Source: Hygrocybe punicea
Lineage: Eukaryota; Basidiomycota; Agaricomycetes; Agaricales; Hygrophoraceae
Assembly (NCBI GenBank): GCA_963556145.1
Contig: OY744469.1
Coordinates: 434,001 to 498,000, forward strand
Length of the DNA: 64,000 nucleotides
Direction of reading: 5' to 3'
The number at the start of each line of letters is the position of its first letter. The first letter of the stretch is position 1. The notes under the pieces were generated by a model, which did no database searches, was not told the DNA's origin, and was given only the letters and a program-made list of their open reading frames with translations. Made by a program: the position numbers and the translations under genes. Shown here in pieces: positions 35,532 to 45,315 of this stretch.

Positions 35532-38494
35532 TAGTGTTGCCGCGACTCGACTAGTCAATAGTCGACTAGGAAAGTCGCAACTTCAACTAGACTATTCATT
35601 ACAATTTCATATAGTTGCAGTCGGTAGTCACGACTACCGACTACAGTCAACTTCAGTCGCGGCTCAGTCGGGGTTCTCACTACAAAAATGCTAACGATCT
35701 ATATATCCCCGTCATCTCCCTCACCCATGGCTGCAATCAGCACATCAAATGCTTGGTCCTTGTCCCCCTCAAACAATGCACCCAACAAATCCACCACCTC
35801 CTCCTCTACATCCATCATGCTGGCCTCGTTGACTGCCCACCCAGTCATGAAGTCAAGTCGAGATTTCTTGAGGCCGAATTTGAGCATTTGAAGGGCCTCC
35901 ATGAGGAGGGGATGGATGCGGTTGCGTTTGTGTGTGTCAGTCTCGACACTGGATGAGAAAACACGCTCACTCGGGACAGATGACGCTTGAATAGGTAGAT
36001 AGTCCATTGCAATAGAATAAATTGTCGGCAAGGTTGAATCGGACATGGACCAGAATTGAAGAAGGTTCGTCCCTGGCTTCGAGAGTGGGCCTTTGACATA
36101 GGACTCGTATTCTTCGTTGACCGTTGCCAACTCTCCTGATTCTTCGGCTGTTTCGAACATGTCGTCGAGGCCATATTGCGAGTCAAGTGTTTGCCATGCC
36201 TCAACGGAAGCGACAGCCGGCCAAGTGGGTAAGACTTCATCGGGGGCTACAGGTTTGGATTTGTCTCGGTACTGCTGCATGAGGTCAAGGAAGGTGGTTT
36301 CGGCTTTCTTGAACCAGTCTGCGGCCCAGTGTTTCTTGATCCAAGATGTGCGGACTGCCGGGTTGATGATCATTGCGACGACGTAGGCATCTGTTCGGTC
36401 CATCCGCTCATAGTATTTGAGCGCCCATTTCAGGCCTTCGTCGATGAATGGTTTGAGGCGGGGAATTTTCTCGGCGAGCTGCTCCCAAGACGACATGAAC
36501 ATTTCAAAGGCTGGGATGGAGCCAGACAGAATCGGTGTGGTTTCCTTCGACATTGTTTGTTGGGCTGCATGGGGCACAGCTAGGATTGCCTCGATGTCCT
36601 GAAGGGTATTCCACTCAACGTCTGTGAGACGGAGCGTTTGAAGATCCTTGTTGACAGGGCTTGCGAGGAAGGAATCGATGGCAGGCCGCAAAATGTGAAG
36701 ACGATTGATCATGTAGTAGATTGAATCCCACCTCGTCTTGACATCGCGAAGTAGTTGTAGGAGAGGGACCGTTATCGCGCGGCCATCCGGAAGTGTGAAG
36801 TGGGCCCTGCTGTTGCCCTCAATGATGATGGATTTGAAGTGCTCACGGCGTTGACCGGAAGATCGAACTTTGCGAACTACTACACGACCGAGTGCAATTG
36901 GGTCACGCTTGATGGCCTCCTCAAATGTTTGAGCACCAGGCTCATGCGGACGGTCCGCAGCAACGAAGGTCTCCACGGGATCAACGAGTGCGGTGTTGGT
37001 GAAGCCTTCAACGAGGTGCTGGCAACATATGTTGATGATGTGCGCGAAGCACATGATCCGATTCTCAATGGCACAGAAATCGATGTCGCGGGCCTTGAGG
37101 AGGCCTTCCAGCGCTACAACGAAGGTGTCATTGTTGCTCGCGTTGTCGAGGGTAAACCAACCAATGAGGGTTGTGATACCGGCACGGTCGAGCAGTTGCA
37201 GGATGATGGCGGCGAGGTTGGCGCCATCATGTTTGCCAGTGACATTGTGAAACGCGATCAGTGCGGTCTTGAGTTCCAGCTGATTGCTGCGCTTGTTGCA
37301 GGCAATCCAATGGGCGGTAATGCAGAGGTATGAGCGAAGATTCTTGTCAGACCAGAGGTCCGCGGTAAAGCTAACCTTCCCTACAGCGTCGGCGAGTTCG
37401 AGCCGCAGGGCCTTGAAGTGGGACTCCCAGGCTGCAATGATTGCCTCACGCAACTTGGTGCGGTGGGGGATGTCTTTGTCTTGAAGGTCGGAACGAAGGA
37501 GGAGGAGGAGATCTCGAAACTCCCGACACTCAATGACATTGATTGATTGATCATCCGCAACGACGAAGTTGATCAAAGCGTGAAGGAGGGCGGCGCGAGT
37601 GAAGGTGGGACGGCTGGATGATGATATGTCTTGAAGGTTAGAGTCGAGGGTAGATTGTCTGAGGCTAGCGGTTTCCTCACGGATCTTCCGCTTCGGCAAC
37701 TGCATCAACCAGCCATTCTCCTTGCAGGCTTTGACGTACTCGTCCTCATGGTACTTCTCGAGGTGGACACGGAGATTGGGGTTAGCTATGGCAGGGGCAA
37801 AGGTATAGTTGATGTTGAGGGCGAGGAACTTCGGATCGGCGGAACAGCGTGCCCTGTAGGTAGATAATTAGTGTACAGAAATCAATAGAAAGGGGGAAGA
37901 CACTCACTGACAGGCCTTACATATCGTTCGGATCTTCTCCTTGATACTCCCCTTCATGAAGAAGTGCCAGATATCGTGTGCAGCCGTTTTGAATCGGACC
38001 GAGCCTACGAGGTCGTTGACGGACGCGGGCTGACTGGGCCCAGTAGCGGCAGTAGCAGATGGGGCTGCTGACTCTGACGGGGCTGCTGACTCTGACAGGG
38101 CTGCTGACTGCATAGGAGCGGGAGATGGTTGACATTTCTTGGCCTTCTTCTTGGCACGCTCGGCCTTCTTCATCGCAGCTTGCTTTTTGGCACGCGTAAG
38201 GGCAGGGAGTTCAGATGATGAGGTAGCCAGAGATGAGGCATTTCCCGAGGACTTGGAGGACCCATCGTCGCTGTCCTTGCGACGACTTCATTTGGTCATG
38301 TCACGAACGAGATTGTTGAAGAAAGAAAAAAAAAACGTGGTCCGGACTTAGCCGCCAGCTATCGACTTGACCGAATCGGGTAGTCGTAGTCATAGTCGGT
38401 GTCATAGTCATAGTCGAGTCGGTTATCAACTCAGCTATGACCGACTACAACTATGACTACTAGTCGACTACTAGTCATAGTTGCGGTAACACTA
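35532..38494 (-). mobile_element. hAT DNA transposon (hAT-2) inserted in element B
   Basis: The ends are TAGTGTTGCCGCGACTCGAC and the reverse complement of TAGTGTTACCGCAACTATGA. The flanking 8-bp repeats are ATCCTCAC (35,524-35,531) and ATCCTCAT (38,495-38,502), matching at 7 of 8 positions. Both ends carry many GACTA/TAGTC motifs as subterminal repeats. One transposase gene on the minus strand fills the interior. Total 2,963 bp. Confidence 0.92.
35699..38173 (-). CDS. hAT transposase with N-terminal BED zinc finger
   Basis: Exon 1 (38,173-37,908) and exon 2 (37,853-35,699) are joined by a 54-bp GT-AG intron, giving 806 residues. The BED finger is split by the intron: IWHFF and TICKAC (Cys pair) in exon 1, then VHLEKYH (His pair) in exon 2. 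Core motifs are VSFTADLWSDKNLRSYLCIT (catalytic Asp), GWFTLDNASNND (second Asp) and a C-terminal dimerisation block (ASSVPSERVFSSSVETDTHK, RNRIHPLLMEALQML). A better upstream start exists at 38,297-38,299 in the same frame, but it meets TGA at codon 4 (38,288-38,290), a likely CGA-to-TGA change. Translation would have to begin at the internal Met used here, so the protein may lack about 42 N-terminal residues. Confidence 0.85.
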
Positions 38495-38502
38495 ATCCTC
38501 AT

Positions 38503-39527
38503 TATTCCGCACAGCCACCTCGCGCAGCCACGTCACCAGCTTCGCCCACCAAAAACCCGACCAACCACGCCCAACCACGGCACCCCACGCTCCTTACAAG
38601 ACCCCCACGAGGTTGCCGAGCCGGACGACGTATCCAACTACGCCGTCGCACAGCCAGGTGCACCCTCGATATCACCGTCCCCGTGTTCGACTCACCATTT
38701 TTCATTCAGACGCCCACAGCTTCACTACTGGATACACAGACGCTCCAACCCCCCCCCGCGTCTGTATGGCAGCTCTACCCACCCCGTATTCACCTGCGCC
38801 GTCCTCACCAACACCGTTTTCACGCCCACCCATCCGTTGCCACGTCGCCCAACCGCCACGTCACCAAGTCGACTGGTGCACCTCGCCCGCATCGGTACCT
38901 TCTTCCTCGATCCCATGGGCCCAGCACAACACGCCCGCGCCAACTTTCTCGCGCGTACAACACCAGCACGGCCCCAACGGCCCATACCCACGCGAACGGT
39001 GTGTCCAAGCCCACCCAACGAAATGCAACGACGGACCATCCACGCGAGAAGCCGCGAGCCCCACGTCAACTCGTTTTACGGCCCCATATGGCTGTTCCCA
39101 ACGCAATCGACTGCCTCCATGCCAGTACCAAGCGGCAAAACTGGCCCAGCGCGAACGGTACACCCCGCCCCTCCATACCCCGTTTATACACACACGGCCC
39201 CACGTTCCACACCATCACGAGTCCATGCACCACCACAACGGCCCATCCCCGCGATACGATGACCCCCAACCGCGTACTCAACGACGCGAATCCATCCGCC
39301 CCGCCCCCATGGCCATGGCCCCACCCATGCGACGTACCACGACGGCCGTACCCCAAGTGTTCGCGTTCGCGGCCTTGCCCACGCATCATATGGTGGCCCC
39401 GCGTCCCCTCGCGTCGACCCATGCCCAAGGATTCACCCCTTGGCCCCGCGCCATGCCGTGCCGCTTCCTTTTCCACATTCTACCAGTATTTCCCCACCTT
39501 TTTTTCACCATGATCCACCATTGTTAG
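38503..39527 (+). pseudogene. Element B internal coding-like region, C-rich in all frames
   Basis: Together with 35,281-35,531 this is the internal region of B. Three overlapping plus frames stay open for hundreds of bases (ending 39,262, 39,513 and 39,527) because the sequence is C-rich and stop-poor, so the true frame cannot be told. The frame ending at 39,513 can be read across the hAT site from an ATG at 35,430 once the insert and one 8-bp duplication are discounted, and it shows FIQTP and DTQTL, echoing the xQT repeats of the element A protein. No polymerase motif is present. Confidence 0.4.
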
Positions 39528-39693
39528 ATCCATCTGGAGTAGACTAGTCCACACCTTCTCCTTTTCTTCATGCTCTTCCTGTTCTCCTTACATTTTCTGC
39601 TTTTCTTCCAACCCTTTCAGTTTCCTTCTGCCCTTTTGGTTCTGTTTGTCTCTTGCTAGTGACGAGGGCGTCACTACAGAGAAGGGGGGCACT

Positions 39694-39849
39694 TGGAGTA
39701 GTTGTGCCTGGTCCATCATGTGACTTAGGTCTCACGGTTGGATCCCTTATGTAGGATTTCCTGTCTTAGTCTTGGTCCATCTTATGATATCCTATCCGAT
39801 TCTGTCGTGACTTCCCCATTCGTGTGTGAGCAGCCTCGGACCCACTCCA
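39694..39849 (+). repeat. Element B, 3' LTR (intact; shows the empty Harbinger site)
   Basis: This copy reads continuously through 'ccatcttatgatatcc', where the 5' copy is interrupted by the Harbinger element plus an extra TTA. It is therefore a direct record of the pre-insertion sequence. Confidence 0.9.
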
Positions 39850-41298
39850 ACGCCAACGCCCATTTCGATGCAAACAGCACCCAATGGCACCTCTGTGTTG
39901 ACCCAAACGGCACTCCCCTACACCGCTACAACAACTGCAATTCCAGTGGCACCATCCCACGCCTCTGTAGCAACCCAGACGCAAACGGCATCCATATACA
40001 CGTCCGCCTCGACGCAAACGACGCCAGCCACCATTTCCGTGGCAACCCCGCATCAATCACCTACCACCACCTCCACGTCAAGCCTAACGGCCCCACCCAC
40101 CTGCATGTCCATGTCAGTGCAGACGAACGAGCCCCCACCAGACCCAAGCACATCAGAAACGACGACGATCACGCCAGATCGCACCACGTCATCGTCGAGC
40201 ACCCAAACGGCCCCGTCCTCACGCGAAAACGCGCCCCAGCACACCCCAACGCGCCACACACCCGCGTCAACCCCAGATCCACCAGCCCCGCCGAAAACCG
40301 CATCCATACACGTGTCAGACCGCAATTCCAATGCGCCGGCGCCAGTACCCAACCAGTTTACGCCCCCACAGGCCCAAAATCCCGTGCCCGTGCAACAAAA
40401 CGTGCCCAGACGCGCCCCAGACCCCGTTTTTCCCCCAGGTCTATACCCACACGCACCCATGCCAGCCCAGGGTCACAATGCCGCCATCCAGACGCCGCAA
40501 CCGCGAACGCCAAGGCTCAATGGCGTGGAAACGCGAGCTGACGCGTACGCGAGGTTCGAGACGACGAAGGAGGATGAGAGGACTGGGAGAATGGGAGATG
40601 GTGCGGGGAACGAGGAGATGGATACGACGGGGACAGAGGAGACGAGCAAGGACGCACCGATGACAAACGAGTGCGCCAGCCGGGACGAGGCAGACCAACG
40701 AGAGCACGCAAACGGCCCCGTTTCGACGTATGAGCCCACCCCTGTGAATACACCCCCACCTGCATCTACCCCAGCGCGATTCAGCTGGGCCGATGACGCC
40801 GCCGCGACCCCTGTGCATCCCGTGTTCCCGAATACATACCCACCCCGTGACATTTCGACCCTCCGTTCCAACATGAAACGACGACCTTTTTCCACTCTAC
40901 GGCGCCGTGCTCGACGGCGCAACTACCCACGCCCTCAATGTTTCTTCACTGCCCCCACTGGTCCCATCATCACTCGAAGCCATCCGCGTGGCATTGGTCC
41001 TGGACGGCCAATCGTCACACAACCCCTCATGCCCACCAGCCTGGAACCACCCAATCCGACGCACCTCGATTGGGATCATGACCCCCACCTTTGTGATTTG
41101 AGTCGAGCACTCATAGCTTTGGGTTGGACAAGGCCTAGGTAGAGTTGAGCTTTCGGTCTGGACTTATTTTTGTTTTTGTTTTGTTTGTTTTGTGTCTGTT
41201 CCTCTCTCTCTTTTTTTTCTTCCCCCTTCCCCTGCCTTTCTTTTTGCTTTTCTCTCTTTGGCTAGCGACGAGGGCGTCGCTACAAGAGGGGGGGCACT

Positions 41299-41455
41299 TG
41301 TAGTAGTTGTGCCTGTCCTGTCACGTGACTGGATTCCCACGGTTCGTCGTAGTCAGTAGCTGATCTGATGTAGTAGATAGTTCCTATCCTAGTCTTCCAG
41401 TGCTTCCCAGCCAGACTCCTCGGGAGAGTCCCTCAGCAGTCCCCGACCCTCTCCA
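41299..41455 (+). repeat. Element A, 3' LTR
   Basis: 157 bp, preceded by the purine tract at about 41,284-41,298 and followed by the ACGT duplication. CACGTG is at 41,322-41,327. Confidence 0.85.
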
Positions 41456-41617
41456 ACGTATCAGTGACTTTTTTTAATGATATTACTTGGCTGTCCAAAT
41501 ATGATTATATTATATTTTGGACCATCAAACTCGAAGACTGTGCAATTTCCGTAGGGTAGATGCAGCATCAATAGTCCCTAGGAGCATTTCCTGCGCCAAG
41601 AAATTCAGGCCACTCGA

Positions 41618-42412
41618 TGTAGAGGGTCCTCGACCCTCTGAGGCCGTAACATCGATATCTAGCGAATCCGCTCGAACCCGACGTCTCTAGCAATCTACGT
41701 TCGAACCCGACGCAACCCGACGCAACCCGATGCATACCGACTAGCACGGCCGCTCACGTACCTGGACGGTCTATCTCCTAAACTCACGGAACTTCAAATA
41801 TCGAAGATAGATCTCATCGGACTGGGATCCCGACATCGGACTTGCCTTATTCACGCCTAGCGTCTCCCTTATGGGGATATAGTAAAGTATATTGCATCTT
41901 TTACGGTTTTTTATATCTTCCACCCATTTTCCCTGTCATCGTCGCCTCGCAACGCTCTTCCTACTTCCCCATTTTTATTCTCCTTTGTCTCCTCTCATCG
42001 GCCGAGGACTCTCGTCCGAATCTAGGTACACAAATTTGTAGTATAAAAACGGTGCCCAAGCGCCGTCTCAGAATAAGAAACCAGTTCCCCCATTTCCTCT
42101 CTCTGAGAATTAAGTCTCTCAGTAAATTCCATCGCACACATTGCTCGTCGGATTCCTCGACGCCCTCCCCGTCGTTCTACCGCCTTTATCTCTACGTTAC
42201 TCGTCACCCGACACCCGACCCGCCGTACCCGACATCGTCGGCCTCGTCGGCTTCGATCGGTCTCCATAGATCTCAGTAGTTTACTCGGCGGCTTCTTACT
42301 TTTTATATCCTATTATCTTACTGAAGCTTGTTAGACTATTCCTAGTCACTTCTACGCTGACCTCTCAGGCTTAGGATCATTATTCCGCAGCCACCCCGAC
42401 CTCGCCTTTACA
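41618..42412 (+). repeat. Ty3/Gypsy 5' LTR
   Basis: 795 bp. Starts with a short hairpin (GAGGGTCCTCGACCCTC, 41,621-41,637) and contains CGAACCCGACGCAACC-type short tandem repeats near 41,700. Confidence 0.93.
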
Positions 42413-42414
42413 TC

Positions 42415-42432
42415 TGGAGCCCACCGCGAGGA
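42415..42432 (+). other. Primer-binding-site candidate
   Basis: TGGAGCCCACCGCGAGG begins two bases after the 5' LTR. The TGG start matches pairing with a tRNA 3' CCA end. The tRNA was not identified. Confidence 0.55.
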
Positions 42433-42958
42433 ATAGTCTAGCACCACCATAGCTTCCTCTTCCCGTATCCCTCCCTCTGACCGTCGTCTTCGAGATCTTC
42501 CTCGAAGAACTCTTCAACAAGAACTCTCTTTAGCCGCCTTCGACCCGACAATCGACGACGACTTCTTCCAGCTAGTACCCGACCACCTCGCTCGACATAA
42601 CAATCTCCCGCTCGTCTCAGGATCAAACACCCCCCTATATCTTTCATCCGACAGTCTCGAATCGGTCGATATACCGATAATTACCATTACACCCGACTCA
42701 TCCGATCTCAGTTCGACACCCGCATCGCCTACGTCCCCGACTTCGACCTCGTTAGAACCCCCGTCCACGTCTTCGCTCTCGACATCGAAAACTCCGTCAT
42801 CGTCATCGTCTCCGTCTTCGCTCTCGACATCGAAAACTCCGTCATCGACATCGTCCCCGTCTTCGTCTTCGTCCACGCCGTCATCGCCCACGTTACCCGA
42901 CCCGCTCATCGTACACCCGACAACCGCTTCATCGACATTTCAGCTTCTTCCACCCACA

Positions 42959-45214
42959 ATGACTTCGACCTCTGGATCTTCGACCGCTCCCCACGTTACC
43001 GCTCCCCATGTTACTCCACGACAAATGCCCGCTCGCGGTCACTCCACGGCCCCGACCTTCGACGGGAACCCGCTCAATTTAAACCGCTTCTTCGAAGAAG
43101 TCGAGATACTTGCTGCCGATGCCGCTCTCGACGACGCAGGACGCATCAAGCATAGTCTGCGCTACGCGTCGCTTAGCGACTACGAGCTTTGGGCAAGTTT
43201 ACCTAGCGCGACCGGCGTCGATTATGCCGCATTCAAAAAGAGCGTACTCGTGCTATACCCGGGTACGGAAGACGATCACCGGTACACTATGGCGGATCTC
43301 GACCGTCTTACCCACACCCAAACCGCTTACGGTATCCGTACCCGCGCCGAACTTGGCGAATATTACCGCGAGTTCATCCGGATCTCGGGATTCCTCTTAG
43401 ACAAGGGTCGAATCTCTCCCCGAGAACGCAACATCGCGTACGAGAACGGCTTCCATGTCGAGCTTAAAAAGGACATCAAAACCCGTCTGCAGTACCAAAA
43501 GCCGAACCATTTCCATAGCGACCCTTACGACTTCCAAGACTTCCACAATTGCGCCCACTTCTTGCTGGCCGGAACCGCGGCCGAACCGTCCACCGTCTCT
43601 CGTCTCTCGTCAACGTCGCCTGCCGCCATCCGGTACTCGACTCCAATGGAACCCGCCACCCGCTACCCGCCACCCGCTCGCTATGACCCGGTCATTCCTA
43701 AAGCGGAACCGGTCGAACCTAACGTATCCGACCTATTTCGTCTCGTTTCGCAACAACTCGCCGTCCTCACGCAAGCCCTCACCGAACGCAACAACCCCCC
43801 AAAGCCGTGTGCAAATAGGGCTGAGCCGACCACCGCGGGACAGGGTTTCACCAATTTCAACTGCCTCTTTTGCGACGACCCGTTCCATCGTATACGCGAT
43901 TGTCCTATTTGCGAGCAGTACACTCGAGACGGAATATGCCGCAAGAACGAGCACGGCCGCATCGTGTTGCCTAACGGAATGTATCTTCCAAAGGCTATCG
44001 TCGGCAAAAATATGAGGGAACGCTTCGACGCGTGGCACGCACAGAACCCCGGCAACCGCGCTCCCCCTGCCCGCAACCCCACAGAACCGTTCCAACGCGA
44101 CCCGCCGCCTCATGTCAAAACTAACTTCGTCTCCGCCGTCGAAGTACCCACCTACGAACCAGAGGTCACCACCGAGTACGCCGACATCTTTCAGTCCACG
44201 ACGTCCGACATCGACGACGACAACGAACAAATTAAGGTTCTGGAAGCCGAAGTGCAGCGGCTTCGTAAACGGGTTAGATTCGACGGTGTAGAGATCCCAT
44301 CAAAGGCGAAAGGCAAGTCTAGAGAAACGTTTCCCAATCTGCCCACCACTTCCACGTCTGTCCCCGCCGCGAAACCCGCCGAGAAAACGACCAGACCTAT
44401 CAACGAGCAGCCGATCACCATAGTCCCCCCTTCGAACACGCGGCCGACCGAGCCGACCGCCCTTGTACCGCGCACTTCCCAGAACCTTCCCACATCGCAC
44501 CCCCAATACCGCTACCAAGCCCCCATCGAAGATCCCGGTATCGCCAAATCCGTCATCGACCGCGCGCTCGATTCTCAAGTCTGCATTTCGCAGCGAGAGC
44601 TTTTAGCCATGTCGTCCGACGCCCGCCGTCACATGAAGGACCTCACTACGTCGAAAAAGGTCACCGCCGAGAGTAACAACGTCGAGGTCTTCCACTTTCA
44701 CGCACCCGAAATCCCCACTCGCGCCTGTCAACACTGTCAGGAAAACGTCCCGCTCGTCGTCGGCCGCGACTCAGTCCCTCTCCGTGCGGTCTACCCGCTC
44801 ATCAACGGCAAATTCGTATTCGAGTGCGTCCTCGACAACGGTTCCATGATCATCGGCATGCGGCGCGATATTTGGGAGAAACTCGGTTACGGCCTCCAAA
44901 ATATGAAGATGCGGATGCAGTCGGCAAATAAAAGCGACAACGACACCCTCGGCCGGATCGCCAACCTAAAATTCACTTTTGGCGACGTCGATCTTTTCCT
45001 CCAAGTCCAAGTCGTCGACGACGCCCCCTACGAGATCCTCATCGGCCGCCCGTTCTTCACGCTTTCCGAGGCTCTTACGAAGGATTATAAAAACGGAGAA
45101 CAACAGGTCACGATCACGGATCCAAACACCGGCGCCGTCGTCACCTTGCCCACCATCGAGCACAACCAAAAGAACCGACGAGAGCGGTCCGACACCGGAA
45201 AGCCGGATTTTTAG
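42959..45214 (+). CDS. gag: Gag-protease polyprotein of the Ty3/Gypsy element
   Basis: 751 residues from the ATG at 42,959. The N-terminal half is a capsid-like region (FDGNPLNLNRFFEEVEILAA, then a YYREFIRISGFL stretch), as in Ty3/Gypsy Gag. A single CCHC zinc knuckle (C302, C305, H310, C315; CLFCDDPFHRIRDC) would bind RNA. A retropepsin-like site VLDNGSMIIGM lies near residue 625, with D-N-G-S replacing the usual D-T/S-G; the following stretch to residue ~690 ends LIGRPF, fitting a protease. The frame stops with TAG at 45,212-45,214. The same frame is open for 174 codons upstream of the ATG (42,437-42,958) without another ATG; see findings. Gag builds the particle, and the protease matures it. 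Confidence 0.88.
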   Translation: MTSTSGSSTAPHVTAPHVTPRQMPARGHSTAPTFDGNPLNLNRFFEEVEILAADAALDDAGRIKHSLRYASLSDYELWASLPSATGVDYAAFKKSVLVLYPGTEDDHRYTMADLDRLTHTQTAYGIRTRAELGEYYREFIRISGFLLDKGRISPRERNIAYENGFHVELKKDIKTRLQYQKPNHFHSDPYDFQDFHNCAHFLLAGTAAEPSTVSRLSSTSPAAIRYSTPMEPATRYPPPARYDPVIPKAEPVEPNVSDLFRLVSQQLAVLTQALTERNNPPKPCANRAEPTTAGQGFTNFNCLFCDDPFHRIRDCPICEQYTRDGICRKNEHGRIVLPNGMYLPKAIVGKNMRERFDAWHAQNPGNRAPPARNPTEPFQRDPPPHVKTNFVSAVEVPTYEPEVTTEYADIFQSTTSDIDDDNEQIKVLEAEVQRLRKRVRFDGVEIPSKAKGKSRETFPNLPTTSTSVPAAKPAEKTTRPINEQPITIVPPSNTRPTEPTALVPRTSQNLPTSHPQYRYQAPIEDPGIAKSVIDRALDSQVCISQRELLAMSSDARRHMKDLTTSKKVTAESNNVEVFHFHAPEIPTRACQHCQENVPLVVGRDSVPLRAVYPLINGKFVFECVLDNGSMIIGMRRDIWEKLGYGLQNMKMRMQSANKSDNDTLGRIANLKFTFGDVDLFLQVQVVDDAPYEILIGRPFFTLSEALTKDYKNGEQQVTITDPNTGAVVTLPTIEHNQKNRRERSDTGKPDF
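45207..45214 (+). promoter_or_regulatory. Candidate -1 ribosomal frameshift site between gag and pol
   Basis: The gag frame ends GAT TTT TAG. The run of five T just before the stop would let a ribosome slip back one base (to TTT TTA), and the -1 frame is then open straight into pol with no stop up to 45,316. No downstream structure was evaluated. Stop-codon bypass by another route is possible. Confidence 0.5.
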
Positions 45215-45315
45215 AAGTCGAGGACCCGGAGATACCTCTCGGAAAGGACGCACCGGGAGATGAGAAGCCGCCACTCGAAAGCGACCACACCTATACCACG
45301 AACTATGCTTCCCTT

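Larger units (their letters stand above)
30705..39849 (+). mobile_element. LTR retrotransposon B, nested in A (1.75 kb without inserts)
   Basis: 156-bp LTRs start TGGAGTAGTTGTGCCTGG and end CCCACTCCA. The 3' LTR (39,694-39,849) is intact. The 5' LTR (30,705-30,795 plus 35,216-35,280) is split by a Harbinger element. The LTRs differ at one base (CACGTG in the 5' copy, CATGTG at 39,717-39,722 in the 3' copy). The target duplication is ACGC (30,701-30,704 and 39,850-39,853). It has the same primer-binding-type site as A (TGGTGATGAGAGCG from 35,284) and a similar 3' purine tract (gagaaggggggcact). A and B are sister families. B also carries a hAT insertion at 35,532-38,494. Confidence 0.85.
30368..41142 (+). 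pseudogene. Element A single ORF (541 codons when uninterrupted), split by element B
   Basis: The ORF begins ATG at 30,368 and breaks at 30,704, where B inserted. It resumes at 39,854 in the same frame once B and one ACGC duplication are discounted, and stops at 41,142. The split and flanking frames agree exactly, giving 541 residues. The N-terminal ~50 residues include a possible short helix (DIEKLVSSVLEKG). The middle is Pro/Thr/Ser-rich with a repeated [S/A/L]xQT tetrapeptide (STQT, SAQT, SMQT, LTQT, ATQT, SVQT), and the C-terminus is basic (RRRARRRNYPRP) then ends LDWDHDPHLCDL. No zinc knuckle, protease or polymerase motif is visible. It may be a gag-like structural protein, but this is inference from position only. 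Confidence 0.6.
29956..41455 (+). mobile_element. LTR retrotransposon A (non-autonomous; 2.35 kb without inserts)
   Basis: 157-bp LTRs at 29,956-30,112 and 41,299-41,455 start TGTAGTAGTTGTGCC and end CCCTCTCCA. They differ at one position seen by eye (TTTG against TTCG). The target duplication is ACGT (29,952-29,955 and 41,456-41,459). A primer-binding-type site TGGTGATGAGAGCG starts at 30,116, three bases after the LTR. A purine-rich tract (aagagggggggcact) abuts the 3' LTR. The internal region holds one long frame and no reverse transcriptase, so A must rely on proteins from elsewhere. It is split by element B at 30,705-39,849. Subtracting B and one ACGC duplication leaves 2,351 bp. Confidence 0.85.

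Noticed and set aside
35238..35694. Two plus-strand frames crossing the left end of hAT-2
   Set aside because: They run from element B internal sequence into the transposon terminus and are chance readings across the junction.
36800..37333. 177-codon plus-strand frame inside hAT-2
   Set aside because: Shadow of the minus-strand transposase in its strong coding region.
41842..42279. 145-codon frame inside each Gypsy LTR (also 50,849-51,286)
   Set aside because: Begins at TTG, lies in non-coding LTR sequence, and is duplicated only because the LTRs are identical.
42514..42909. 131-codon minus-strand Asp/Gly-rich frame in the Gypsy leader
   Set aside because: Complement of the Ser/Thr/Pro-rich sense extension; repetitive and without features.
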